From: Dermatemys mawii
Taxonomy: Eukaryota; Chordata; Testudines; Dermatemydidae
NCBI GenBank assembly: GCA_007922305.1
Contig: ML677385.1
Location: 5,916,336-5,980,335 of the forward strand
Direction of reading: 5' to 3'
Length of the DNA: 64,000 bases
A model generated the notes under the pieces. It was not told where the DNA came from, did no database searches, and was given only the letters and a program-made list of their open reading frames with translations. Shown piece by piece: positions 1 to 10,659 of the stretch. Each line of letters opens with the position of its first letter. Position 1 is the stretch's first letter. A program made the translations under genes and the position numbers.

Positions 1-501
1 CAGGAACCCAGTCTAGGCTCTGTTTCAGCTTACTTACAGAGGTGTAAATGCATTTTCAGAATAGATCAGAATTTTCACATTGTGTGCATGTCTCCCTTTA
101 AAACAATTAGTAGTGTCTAATTACAGTTGTGTCTATTTCTTATTTATCTTTAAGTGGATTATTTTAATTTTTATGAAAAATGCCAGGTTGATAGCACTGG
201 AAATTAAAGTTCCCTATGTATCCAAATAATAGTACAAGTAATAGTAGTGCAACCTTCCCTGTGCTGTCTTGACAATATAATTTTATCCTGATGTGTAAGT
301 ATTATCCCAGGTTCAAATAAGGAATATGCCATTTTGTCTTTGACATTTCTAATGGCCTTAAACAGATTGATAGGAGTACTGGTAGTTTTTAAAATTCCCG
401 GCTAAGAAATGGACCCAGACCTCAGTTCAATTTGCATAATTCAACAAAAGACCATTAGATACTATTAATAGCCCTATTAAATCCCAAGCAACTTTTAGCA
501 A
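1..501. other. Unique AT-rich intergenic DNA
   Basis: No coding frame, tandem repeat or recognised mobile element is visible here. The stretch is AT-rich and ends at the PLE-terminus hairpin. Confidence 0.5.
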
Positions 502-633
502 ACAGAATAGGAGTACTTGTGGCACCTTAGAGCCTAACAAATTTATTTAAGCATAATTTGTTAGTCTCTTCGGTGCCACAAGTACTCCTGTCTTTTTGCC
601 GATACAGACTAACATGGCTGCTACTCTGAAACC
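502..633. mobile_element. Penelope-like element terminus, hairpin form
   Basis: An 18-base arm (aggagtacttgtggcacc, 509-526) is perfectly inverted at 572-589. The pairing continues inward with about one mismatch through ctaacaaatt/aatttgtt, leaving a short loop near 545-554. The tail continues with cagactaacatggctgctac. I recall this sequence as the end of a turtle repeat that I assign to the PLE class. The inverted arms fit the rearranged termini typical of PLE insertions. A 17/18 match to the 3' arm recurs at 58897-58914. The inverted repeat is seen directly; the family is from recall. Confidence 0.55.
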
Positions 634-2456
634 TTTTTGCAAACAGGATAACTAAATTGACTTGTAAGGAAGGCTTTCTTTAACAAAGAAAAGGAATAGA
701 AATTTCATTTCATTTTAACTGAAAGCTTCAACTTGGGGTACACAACAGATATGAATTCTCCATGACTTTCCACTTCCCTTGCTCTTTGCGGGGGTATTTT
801 CCTCATTGTAGTTTACTTACATCTCTCACAAACTTAGTGTTATGTAATGATTGATAATTGTAATTTACTAGTCTCAAAAATACTGAAACAAAATTGGGGC
901 TATGCATTTATGCTAAAGAAATTATGTGCATGTTTCATATTTCTTCTGGTACTTTGATATTTTATCCCCTTTGTCAAACATTTTAAAAAGATGTGTTCCA
1001 AAATATTTTACCAGGAAAACAGTTGCCTGTAGCCATATTAATCAAATATCATGATAGGCTAACGCAGACAGGTATTTATGACATCAAATAAAAAGGGGCC
1101 CTGGAATAGCAATGGGTCTGTTGTGGTTATTCAACAAGCAAATCCCAAAACAGTCTTGTCTGACTGTGCATTTCTTCCACTCTAAGCAACAAAAAAAGGC
1201 CTCTGTTTATGTTCATTTGGGTTTCCCAGATGTGCTCCAGAATCCTTTGAGTTGGTTTCCTCAGCTCATTTTATGAAGCTTTGTTACAGCTGATGCAAAG
1301 GTCTGTGGACTATTTTTGGGCACTGCAGATAAGAGCTGCACACAAAATGGGAAAGTTAATATGGAAGAGAAGATGAACAGATAAGGGAGTAGATAAATTA
1401 TTGATTAAAGAGGACTGGTGGGTGGAAGACAGCAGTTGGTGAGCAAGTGTTCGCAAAGCATATTTATTATTCCATAATAAATATTCCAGGATAGCTATTG
1501 CTATTGCAAAATAGCTTATTTCATAATAGCTATTCTGGACAGTTTACCCCTGTAGACTAGCCCTAATATGATTAGAAATTATTACATGACTTTTTTAATT
1601 CAATTTTTAAAAATATAGGATTTAGGCATTCCCCCTGCAAGGTTTCCAACTCATTAAGCTGTAGCATTATTCTAGTCAGCATACCAAACTCAAATTGAAA
1701 CTAGCTATAAATATGTGAAACTGACTAATCTAGTTTCATTGTCCAATCTGAAAGAAATGCAAAACGTAGACAGCAATGAAGATTAAGATGTTTAAAATGT
1801 TCAGTTTAATATATAATGAACAAGGATATTTAAATAAATTATTCTACATATTCCATACACTAGATTTTTATCTTGCAGTATCCCTTTCAATAGTTATACA
1901 TTTTTATTACTACACAACTTTTCTCAAAATTAGCACTGTGAACGGGGGGTGGATCTAAATAAAGACCAAGTTGCCAATGAACATATATCTTGCTGCAACA
2001 CAATGCAAGTATTCAATATAACTATACAAGCTAGAACTATTACCTGCCTTCATATCTTTATGAAAAGCAGGAGTCCACTGGGGAAAAAAAATAGTATATC
2101 ATCATGTAATTTAAGACTATCATAATGCATGCACAGAAGAAGGCTGAATGAAGGTAGCATAGGCAACTTTAATTTTGGTGTTTCCTAACTTTTGAGGGAT
2201 TGAGTTTTCAACCTTAGGGGTTTTTTTTGTTAATTTTGTATGTAATCATATATGAAATTATATAGATAACTAGAAATCAGAAATAATATGTGAGCTGACA
2301 TTACTCTGAACTTCTGCATTTCCTGACACTTTAAATTAAGTTGGCATTAATATTGGCTTTTTTGTATTCTATGTCATTTTAGAAAAAACAAAGCATTTGT
2401 AAGAAAGTTGTGTTGTGCAATTATACTTTGCACAGCTCCATAAACTAAAACTCAGA
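634..2456. other. Intergenic DNA with a faint MITE relic
   Basis: AT-rich and without a supported gene. At about 1455-1555 there are short palindromic stretches (attattccataataaat and aatagcttatttcataatagctatt), followed by cctgtagactagccc. That tail resembles the tgtagac-type ends of the MITEs elsewhere in the window, so a decayed MITE is possible. The 60-codon frame at 1776-1958 has no recognisable features and is probably chance. Confidence 0.4.
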
Positions 2457-2685
2457 CTTAGTCTACACTTGACATTTCCCTAAAATGCACATTGTTTCCA
2501 CCACTGGCATAGCTTTGCCATATTAAAGTATCATGTTTTAATTTTGGTAGATATTGGAATTTGGGCTAAAAAGTGTTCTTAAAAGTGATTATAAAGACAT
2601 GTTTTCTTCTGTCTGCACAAAAGATATAAGGTGATTGTACTACTGTGTTAAAACATCTTAGAATCTGTAGTGTAGATGGGAAATA
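2457..2685. mobile_element. Candidate Harbinger-type MITE relic
   Basis: The left end reads cttagtctacact. The right end, read on the other strand, gives tgggctatttcccatctacact, so the termini form an imperfect inverted repeat of the tctacact type shared with better-preserved MITEs here. There is no coding capacity and no clear target duplication. Confidence 0.35.
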
Positions 2686-2893
2686 GCCCAGGAAGGAACT
2701 ATCAAATTGCGAAGGTAAATGTGTGGTTATGCAGGTGGTTTTAGAGAGATGCCTTTGGATTCTTTGATCATGGGATGTTCTGGGAAGGAGGATTGCTAGG
2801 AAGAGATGGGATCTTACCTAACTAGAGAGGGAAGAGCATCTTCACAGGCAGACTTGCTAACCTAGTGAGGAGGGCTTTAAACTAGGCTTGCCA

Positions 2894-2997
2894 TAGGGTG
2901 ACCAGACAGCAAATGTGAAAAACTGGGACAGAGGATGGGGGGTAATAGGAACCTATATAAGAAAGAGACCCCAAAATCGGGACATCTTGTCACCCTA
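2894..2997. mobile_element. Short hAT-like MITE inside CR1
   Basis: The ends are tagggtgacc at the left and ggtcaccctag-like (gtcacccta) at the right, forming terminal inverted repeats. The flanking octamers gcttgcca (2886-2893) and gtttgccg (2998-3005) match at 6 of 8 positions. That fits a decayed 8-bp hAT target duplication. Removing the element restores continuous CR1 sequence, so it landed after CR1 inserted. Confidence 0.7.
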
Positions 2998-3119
2998 GTT
3001 TGCCGGGAGATGGTGACATAAGCCGAGAGATAAGTGGGGAATTGAGATACTGGGAGAAAACACAAGGAGGAGGGTGCAACAGGGGAGCCCTCCTGATTCT
3101 TACCGAGAAAGTAGGGCAA

Positions 3120-3485
3120 TCGGCTAGTTATCTTAGGTACCTGTACATGATCACAAAAAACCTGGGAAACAAGCAGGAAGAACTGGGCATCGTGACACAG
3201 TCAAGGAACTATGATGTGATTGGACTAACAGAGACTTGGTGGGGTAACTCACATGATTGGAGCACTGTCATGGATGGACAAACTGTTCAGGAAGGACAGG
3301 CGAGGGAGAAAAGGTGGAGGAGTTGCACTGTATGTAAGAGAGCAGCTGAATTGCTCAGAGCTCCAGTATCAAACCGGAAAAAAAGCCTGTTGAGAGTCTT
3401 TGGGTTAAGTTTAGAGGCAAGAGCAACAAGGATGACGTTGTGGTGGTCATCTGCTATAGACCACCAGACCAGGAAGATGAGGTAG
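3120..3485 (+). pseudogene. CR1 endonuclease domain remnant
   Basis: The translated frame carries YDVIGLTETWWGNSHDW, the strongly conserved CR1/APE-type endonuclease block containing the catalytic-region Glu (TETWW). It then drifts out of register near the GGGVALYV-like position, where the frame reads RWRSCTVCKR, so a frameshift lies near 3310-3320. The upstream ATG at 3000 opens the frame but has no CR1 significance. It is a decayed part of the CR1 that surrounds it. Confidence 0.8.
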
Positions 3486-4161
3486 ACGAGACTTTCTTCA
3501 GATAACTAACAGAAGTTTCCAGATCACAGGCCCTGGTTCTCATGGGAGACTTCAGTCATCCTGACATCTGCTGGGAGAGCAATATAGCAATGCACAGATA
3601 ATCCAGGAAGTTTTTGGAGGGTGTTGGGGACAACTTCCGGGGGCAAGTGCTGGAGGAACCAACTAGGGGCCATGCTCCTCTTCACCTGCTGCTCACAAAC
3701 AGGAAGAATTGGTAATGGAAATAGAAGTGGGTTGCAAGGGCAGCAGTGACCATGAGATGGTCAAATTCAGGATCCTGACAAAAGGAAGAAAGGAGAGCAG
3801 CAGAATACGGACCCTGGACTTCAGAAAAGCAGACTTTGACTCCTTCAGGAAACTGATGTGCAGGATCCACTGGGAGGCTAATATGAGGGGGAAAGGAGTC
3901 TAGGAGAACTGGCTATATTTTTAAAAAGCCTTATTGAGGGCACAGTAACAAACCATCCCAATATGCAGAAAGAATAGTAAATATGACAGGTGACCAGCTT
4001 GGCTTAACAGAGAAATCTTCAGTGAGTTTAAACACAAAAAGGAAGCTTACAAGTGGAAACTTGGACAGATGACTAGGGAGGAGTATAATAATATTGCTGG
4101 AGCATGCATGGGTGTAGTCAGGAAGGCCAAAGCACTATTGGAGTAGCAGCTAGCAAGGGAT

Positions 4162-5866
4162 GTGAAGGGTAACAAGAAAGATTTCTGCAGGTACGTTGGC
4201 AACAAAAAGGTCAGGGAAAGTGTGGGACCCTTACTGAATGGGGGAGAAAACCTAGTGACAGATGATGTGGAAAAAGCTGAAGTACTCAATGTTTTTTTTG
4301 CCTCAGTCTTCACAGACAAGATCAGCACCCAGACTGCTGCACTAGACAGCCCAGTATGGGGAGGAGCTGAGCAGCCCTCAATGGTAAAAGAACAGGTTAA
4401 GGACTGTTTAGAAAAGATGCACATGCACAAGTTAATGGGTTCAGATCTAATGCATCCGAGGATGCTCAGGGAGTTGGGGATGTGATTGCAGAGCTATTGG
4501 CCATTATCTTTGAAAACTCAGGGCGATCGGGGGAGCCCCAGACGACTGGAAAAAGGCAAACATAGTGCCCATCTTTAAAAAAGGGAAGAAGGAGAATCCA
4601 GGGAACTACAGATGGGTCAGCCTCACCTCAGTCACTGGAAAAATCATGGGGCAGGTACTCAAGGAATTCATTTTGAAGCACTTGGAGGAGAGGACGGTGA
4701 TCAGGAGCGGTCAACATGGATTCACCAAGGGCAAGTCATGCCTGACCAACCCCATTGCCTTCTATGATGAGATAACTGGCTCTGTGGAAATGGAAAGTGG
4801 TGGACGTGATATACTTTGACTTCAGGAAAGCTTTTGATACGGTCTCCCACAGTATTCTTGCCAGCAAGTTAAAGAAGTATGGGCTAGATGAATGGACTAT
4901 AAGGTGGAGAGAAAACTGGCTAGATCATTGGGCTCAATGGGTAGTGATCAACAGCTCAATGTCTAGTTGGCAGACGTTATCAAGTGGAGTGCCCCAGGAG
5001 TTGGTCCTGAGGCTGGTTTTCTTCAACATCTTCATTAATGATCTGGATGATGGGATGGATTGCACCCTCAGCAAGTTTGCAGATGACATTAAACTTGGAG
5101 GAGTGGTAGATACACTGGAGGGTAGGTAGAGGTCCAGAGTGACTTAGAAAAACTGGAGGATTGGGCCAAAAGAAGTCTGATGAGATTCAACAAGGACAAG
5201 TGCAGAGTCCTGCATTTAGGACAGAAGAATCCCATGCACTGCTACAGACTAGGGACGGAATGGCTAAGCAGCAGTTCTGCAGAAAAGGACCTGGGAATTA
5301 CAATGGAGGAGAAGCTGAATATGAGTCAACAGTGTGTCCTTGTTACTAAGAAGGCTAACAGCATATTGGGCTGCATTAGTAGGAGCATTGCCAGCAGATC
5401 AAAAGAAGTGATTATTCCCCTCCATTTGGCACTAGCGAGGCCACATCTGGAATATTGCGTCCAATTTTGGGGGCCCCACTACAGAAAGGATATGGACAAA
5501 TTGGAGAGGGCAATGAAAGTTATTAGGGGGCTGGGGCACATGATTTACAAAGAGAGGCTGAGGGAACTGGGCTTATTTAGTCTGCAGAAGAGAAGAGTGA
5601 GGAGGAATTTGATAGCAGTCATCAACTACCTGAAGGGGGATTCCAAAGAGAATGGAGCTCGGCAGTTCTCAGTGGTGTCAAATGACAGAACAAGGAGCAA
5701 TGGTCTCAAGTTGCAGAGGGGGAGGTTTAGGTTGGGTATTAGGAAAAACTATTTCACTAGGAGGGTGGTGAAGCACTGGAATGGGTTACCTACAAAGGTG
5801 GTGGAATCTCCACCCTTAGAGGTTTTTAAGGCCCGGCCTGACAAAGCCCTGGCTGAGATGATTTAG
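4162..5866 (+). pseudogene. CR1 reverse transcriptase remnant, multiple frames
   Basis: The RT is spread over at least four open segments (4162-4485, 4565-4819, 4797-5129, 5180-5866). Conserved blocks are VPIFKKGKKENPGNYR, QHGFTKGKSC, the catalytic YFDFRKAFDTV, SGVPQ...FNIFINDL, and FADDIKLGG with the two catalytic Asp residues of the YADD/FADD box. The C-terminal part carries RFNKDKCRVLHLG, EKDLGI and YKERLRELGLFSLQKRR, all typical of CR1. Frames shift at about 4490-4560, 4800 and 5130-5180, so no single intact protein can be made. Catalytic residues survive, which suggests inactivation by later indels. Confidence 0.9.
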
Positions 5867-5942
5867 TTGGAGGTTGGTCCTCCTTTGAGCAGGGGGTTGA
5901 CTTCCTGAGGCCTCCTCCAACCCTAATCTATTATTCTATGAT

Positions 5943-7430
5943 CAAATAGGATACTCAAAACCCTACTTCCTGAACTATGGAATAATGCAAATGTGTGTTT
6001 TCCATAACTCCACCGATTTAAACTACACCACTCAGTAGACTAAAGTGATATACAATAGATGTTGTACTCTGTAGTTTCCCAGTGCAACACCATGGAGCTT
6101 TCAACTGCATAGTAGTAGACGACTATAACTGAACATTTATCACAGATGCAAAAATCAAAATCTTCATTTATAAACTTTTTATTTTATGTTTTGTTTCAAA
6201 CTTAGTCTCCAATCCCTCAAATTGCTTCATGAGACAGATTCTGAATCCACAAAGAGCATCATTCAATTATTCATCAAATTATACTAGTCACAGTTCAGGT
6301 TTGGAGTTTAAGGAAAGCCATTGGAGTCAGTTTTGTAAAATCTATAGATCTTAAGGTTGTTTTTTTAAAGATATTTTTCCTGTTTATCTAAAAGATAGCT
6401 AGATTGAGTTTTGCTCAGACATTCCCATAATATTCATCTTTGAATTTAGAGCAAGCAAAGGAAGTTTCAGTTTACATGAAGAAATGTTATAAAAAGTTAT
6501 GGATGAATGACAACAGGGAGCTATAATAAAAATGGAATTGCAACCTTAACTGTATCTTTTACTATATTCCGCTTTTTGACAGTTATTTTTATACTTCCAC
6601 AAAAAACCAAAGAATTCTCAAATAATATTTCTAACACAAAATGTTTTCAATCAAATGTACCATTCTTTGGATAAATGCCTTTAAGGAAAATGTACCAATA
6701 AAATACAAACACATTTTCATAGCTCATCTACTTAACTTTTGTTTTACCATTTGTAATTTACTGCTGTGGTATATATGAATTAATTCTATTCAGGAATACA
6801 TCATTTCAGGAAACATGGACATTATTACATTTCCAAACTACTACAAATGATTATATGTGGATACTTTTGTTCTGTTCAGTTTATTGAACATTGTATCTTT
6901 TGACCCAAAAAATCTTTCAGAAAATATGGCCAATCTTGCACACAAATAAAATGTATGAATTTATTTCAAAAAGAAAAGATTAATGAAAAAATATCTGGTT
7001 TTCAGGCAAATGTGAATTACTGCCTTTGGCATTGGGGTTTATTTTAAAGAGCATCCCTTCCTTGGGGCTCAGTCCTCCAAGTTGCTGAGAATTCTGGCCC
7101 CAATCCAGCAAGGTTACTTAAGCATTGTGTGTCATCCCATTCACTCATGAGACTGCACATTTGCTCAGGCAAGCCTGTACTTAAGCGTTGGATATGGAAA
7201 AGTGCGCTCAGCATATTGCCTGATTGAGTGTTTGGTACTCAGTGTTCTGTGCCCTATCTCAAGTAAATAGAGCATGTACTTTATCTAGTATTCAGCAATA
7301 ATCACACAAGGATATGTTTGATTTTGAACAATAAATATGCAATTGAAAGGTACAGTCCCTTAAACTCCACGGCGCAACTGTGCCGCAACACATGTTTTTC
7401 TGCATATAAAACCCAGGGACAGTAAGGGGT
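5943..7430. other. AT-rich intergenic DNA
   Basis: No gene, tandem repeat or recognised element is visible. Many short A/T runs but no open frame of note. Confidence 0.5.
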
Positions 7431-7433
7431 AGC

Positions 7434-7642
7434 AAGCAGGGCAGTTCCCTGGGGCCCTACACCACAGGGGGCCCCCTGAAGCTAAGTTGCTTAGGCTTCA
7501 GCTTCAGCACCAGGTGATGGGGGGCTTGGAGCCCTGCGCTGAAGTCCTGCATGGTGGAGCTTTGGCTTTCTGCCCTAGACCCTACTGAGTCTAACGCCAG
7601 CCATGCTCATGGCCCCCAAGCCCGTGGTTGAAAACCACTGCC
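7434..7642. repeat. GC-rich repeat-like island
   Basis: A sharply bounded GC-rich patch (cctggggccctacaccacagg, then gcttcagcttcagcacc) sits in AT-rich DNA and ends in ggttgaaaaccactgcc. That ending resembles hAT-type termini of the caggtggtt/ggttgaaaaccactg kind. A matching left terminus was not found, so the class is uncertain. Confidence 0.35.
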
Positions 7643-8734
7643 TTTAATAATAAGGGCCTTTTATTTTTCATAATTGTCTTTTTTTTTTCTTTGAAACTTA
7701 GGTGGTCGCCCTATTTGTAATAGAACAGCTCTTAGTTATGAAATCTTGTTATCATCTTGGGAATTATAATCAGTCTCAAACTTTTTTTAATTCTTCCACT
7801 AATAGTTAATGTGTGATACTTTCAAACTCAGGTTGTATATATACATATTCTTTATAGGTATGTAAACATCGTATACTCTTTATGTGTAAAAGATGACGAC
7901 TGAATAGAAAAGAGTTCCAGGGATTTTCAAAATTTTCTAGGCTATATATTTGTTGACCCTCAACATGAGGCTAGCCATAGGAAACAAATGTTTACAGTTC
8001 TCTTGCAGTTCAAGAGAATATACAAAATGGTATGATTAGTGTATTCAGGAGAGGAAAATACTGCATCACAGACAAAAGACTGAGTGCTGTCTCTTAATTC
8101 AGTAATTCAACAACCTTTTAATTATATTATTCCTATGACACAAAATATCAAGACATGGTACGATATTAATTTATATTTTACAATAAACTGGTTTTCTTAC
8201 TGGAAAAATACATCCTTTTTCTATTTTGTTTCGTGTCAAAAGATTTGAAAATATATGCAGACCAGGATTTATGAACATGATCCACAGAAAAATAATCAGA
8301 ACTCAGTTTTCTAAACATAAATATGAATTCCTTCCACTAATATTCTAATAACTAACCATGAAACTAAACTCAAGTATTCTGAACATCAATAACACTGGTC
8401 TACAATTTTTTAGAAGTCATCTGCTTCAGAGATAAAATGTGATATTTATTATGTATTTTGATGTGCTGAATTCAAATATGACAATTAAAACAACTGATTG
8501 GCTACTGTTTCTAAGATATTTAAGTTTTTACATTTTATGTCTACGTATATTGTGTAGATAGACTTTTAATCATAAATTGTAAACCTAGGTCTTTTCATGT
8601 GTTTATGGTTGCTTTACATGATAATATTTCACCTGTCCTGTTTATGTAACACTTTAAAAATCAGCAAAAGGGTTATATAAATAAAATGTATTATGAAACA
8701 AAAGGCAAAAAACTATTCTGTACATAATTTAGTC
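7643..8734. other. AT-rich intergenic DNA, 3' flank of the minus-strand gene
   Basis: No gene seen. A TTTATT (minus-strand AATAAA) occurs near 8447 and could serve as a poly(A) signal for the minus-strand gene ending at 8735, but this is not more than a short-motif match. Confidence 0.4.
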
Positions 8735-10427
8735 CTATTCAGTGTCTACTTGGCGCTTCTTGGCTTGTCTCTTGTATTCATTAAATGGAGCATCTCTTGT
8801 CACTGTCCAGCAATAGTCTGCAACCATTGATGGGCTCCATTTGCCCTGATAGCGTTTCTCCATTCTTGCAATGTCCTGGTGAAATCGCTCGCTGTGCTCG
8901 TCGCTCACTGCTCCGCAGTTCGGTGGAAAAAAATCTAGATGAGAGTGCAAAAAAAGTATCTGTAGTGACATGTTGCAACCAAGGCTTTTGTATGCCTTGA
9001 GGAGGTTTTCCACCAATAACCTGTAGTTGTCTGCCTTGTTGTTTCCGAGAACATGTATTGCCACTGACTGGAAGGCTTTCCATGCCGTCTTTTCCTTGCC
9101 ACGCAGCGCATGGTCAAATACATCATCTCGAAGAAGTTCACGAATCTGAGGACCAACAAAGACACCTTCCTTTATCTTAGCTTCACTTAACCTTGGAAAT
9201 TTTCCATAGAGGTACTTGAAAGCTGCTTGTGTTTTGTCAATGGCCTTGACAAAGTTCTTCATCAGACCCAGCTTGATGTGTAAGGGTGGTAACAAAATCT
9301 TCCTTGGTTCAACAAGTGGTGGATGCTGAACACTTTTCCTCCCAGGCTCCACTGACTGTCCGAGTGGCCAATCTTTCTTGATGTAGTGGGAATCTCTTGC
9401 ACGACTATCCCATTTGCAGAGAAAACAGCAGTACTTTGTGTATCCAGTCTGCAGACCAAGCAAGAGAGCAACAACCTTCAAATCGCCACAAAGCTGCCAC
9501 TGATGTTGGTCATAGTTTATGCACCTCAAAAGTTGTTTCATGTTGTCATAGGTTTCCTTCATATGGACTGCATGACCAACTGGAATTGATGGCAAAACAT
9601 TGCCATTATGCAGCAAAACAGCTTTAAGACTCATCTTCGATGAATCAATGAAGAGTCTCCACTCATCTATATCGTGAACGATGTTGAGGGCTGCCATCAC
9701 ACCATCGCTGTTGTTGCAGGCTACAAGATCACCTTCCATGAAGAAGAATGGGACAAGATCCTTTTGATGGTCATGGAACATGGAAACCATAACATCACCT
9801 GCCAGGAGATTCCATTGCTGTAGTCTGGAGCCCAACAGCTCTGCCTTACTCTTGGGTAGTTCCAAATCCCTGACAAGGTCATTCAGTTCAGCTTGTGGTA
9901 TGAGGTGTGGTTCAGAGGAGGAGGATGGGAGAAAATGTGGGTCCTGTGACATTGATGGTTCAGGACCAGAAGTTTCATCCTCTTCCTCTTCTTCGTCTGA
10001 CTCAATGAGAATGATTCTAGTGCATCAGGAACCAGCAGTCCTTCTCTGTGGGTATTGGGCGTATAGCTGATGGAATGTTTGGATAATGCACAGTCCACTT
10101 TTTCTTCTTTGACACACCTTTCCCAACCGGAGGCACCATACAGAAGTAACAATTGCTGGTATGATCTGTTGGCTCTCTCCAAACCATTGGCACTGCAAAA
10201 GACATAGATTTCCTTTTCCTGTTCAACCACTGGTGAAGATTTGTTGCACAAGTGTTGCAGCGTATGTGTGGGGCCCACCTCTTGTCCTGATCTCCAATTT
10301 TGCAGCCAAAATAAAGGTGATAGGCTTTCTTAACCGTAGTGGTTATACTGCGCTTTTGTGATGCAAAAGTCACTTCACCACAAACATAGCAGAAGTTATC
10401 TGCACTGTTCACACAAGTATGAGGCAT
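8735..10427 (-). pseudogene. Cys-rich possible DDE-type protein gene, one frameshift
   Basis: Two minus-strand segments form one ~550-residue protein: an N-terminal 136 codons (10427-10017) and a C-terminal frame open from about 10021 to 8735. They are out of register by one shift at about 10020-10027. The N-terminal part has Cys pairs FCYVCGE, RCNTCA and NCYFCM, suggesting zinc binding. An acidic run (ESDEEEEEDE) links to the C-terminal part. Numbered from the internal Met at 9952, that part has FIDSSK (Asp103), GDLKV (Asp157), CCFLCKWDSR (Cys176/179), PPLHIKLG and SDEHSERFHQD (Glu352/355). The Asp...Asp...Glu spacing with an inserted CxxC is reminiscent of an RNase H-like DDE transposase; this is inference. 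I recall similar hypothetical proteins in arthropods and cnidarians but cannot name the family. No terminal inverted repeats were found. Apart from the frameshift it is open throughout, so it may be young or once under selection. Confidence 0.65.
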
Positions 10428-10562
10428 CTCTGCTCACTTTGGCTAAACAGAAATGAGTTCCTTTGCAAAATCAAACACTGACAAATAAGAGAGCACGACA
10501 CTATGATTTCTAGAGCTGATATAGGGCAATTTGTTCAGCAGAGTGATGTAAGCTTTGTTATG

Positions 10563-10643
10563 ATTGCATCATCCATGACTTCTAGGAATAACATGATGCA
10601 ATTCATATCATGTATGACGCAATACCAGCTTCAGATTGCATCA
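10563..10643. promoter_or_regulatory. Cluster of four TGATGCAAT-type sites
   Basis: ATTGCATCA at 10563-10571, TGATGCAAT at 10594-10602, TGACGCAAT at 10615-10623 and ATTGCATCA at 10635-10643. Four near-identical 9-mers in 81 bases, two in each orientation, 136-216 bases upstream of the minus-strand start at 10427. TGATGCAAT is the known composite C/EBP-ATF (CHOP/ATF4) core. The sites could be promoter elements of that gene or subterminal transposase-binding repeats. The motifs are seen; the role is inferred. Confidence 0.45.
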
Positions 10644-10659
10644 TTCATTGTTTTGTCTA

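Larger units (their letters stand above)
2690..5942 (+). mobile_element. CR1 LINE, near full length but inactive
   Basis: A CR1 non-LTR retrotransposon on the plus strand. In order it shows 5' leader sequence (to about 3000, split by a MITE), an apurinic-type endonuclease segment (about 3120-3480, YDVIGLTETWWG), a linker, a reverse transcriptase (about 4160-5130) and a C-terminal segment to 5866. The 3' end is the CR1-type octamer tail, ttattctatgatc, at 5931-5942. Reading frames change several times and in-frame stops occur, so it cannot encode a functional protein. At ~3.2 kb it is unusually complete, because most CR1 copies are 5'-truncated. Confidence 0.9.

Noticed and set aside
5180..5866. 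228-codon open frame as a host gene
   Set aside because: It is the C-terminal part of a CR1 protein, continuous with RT upstream and the CR1 3' tail downstream.
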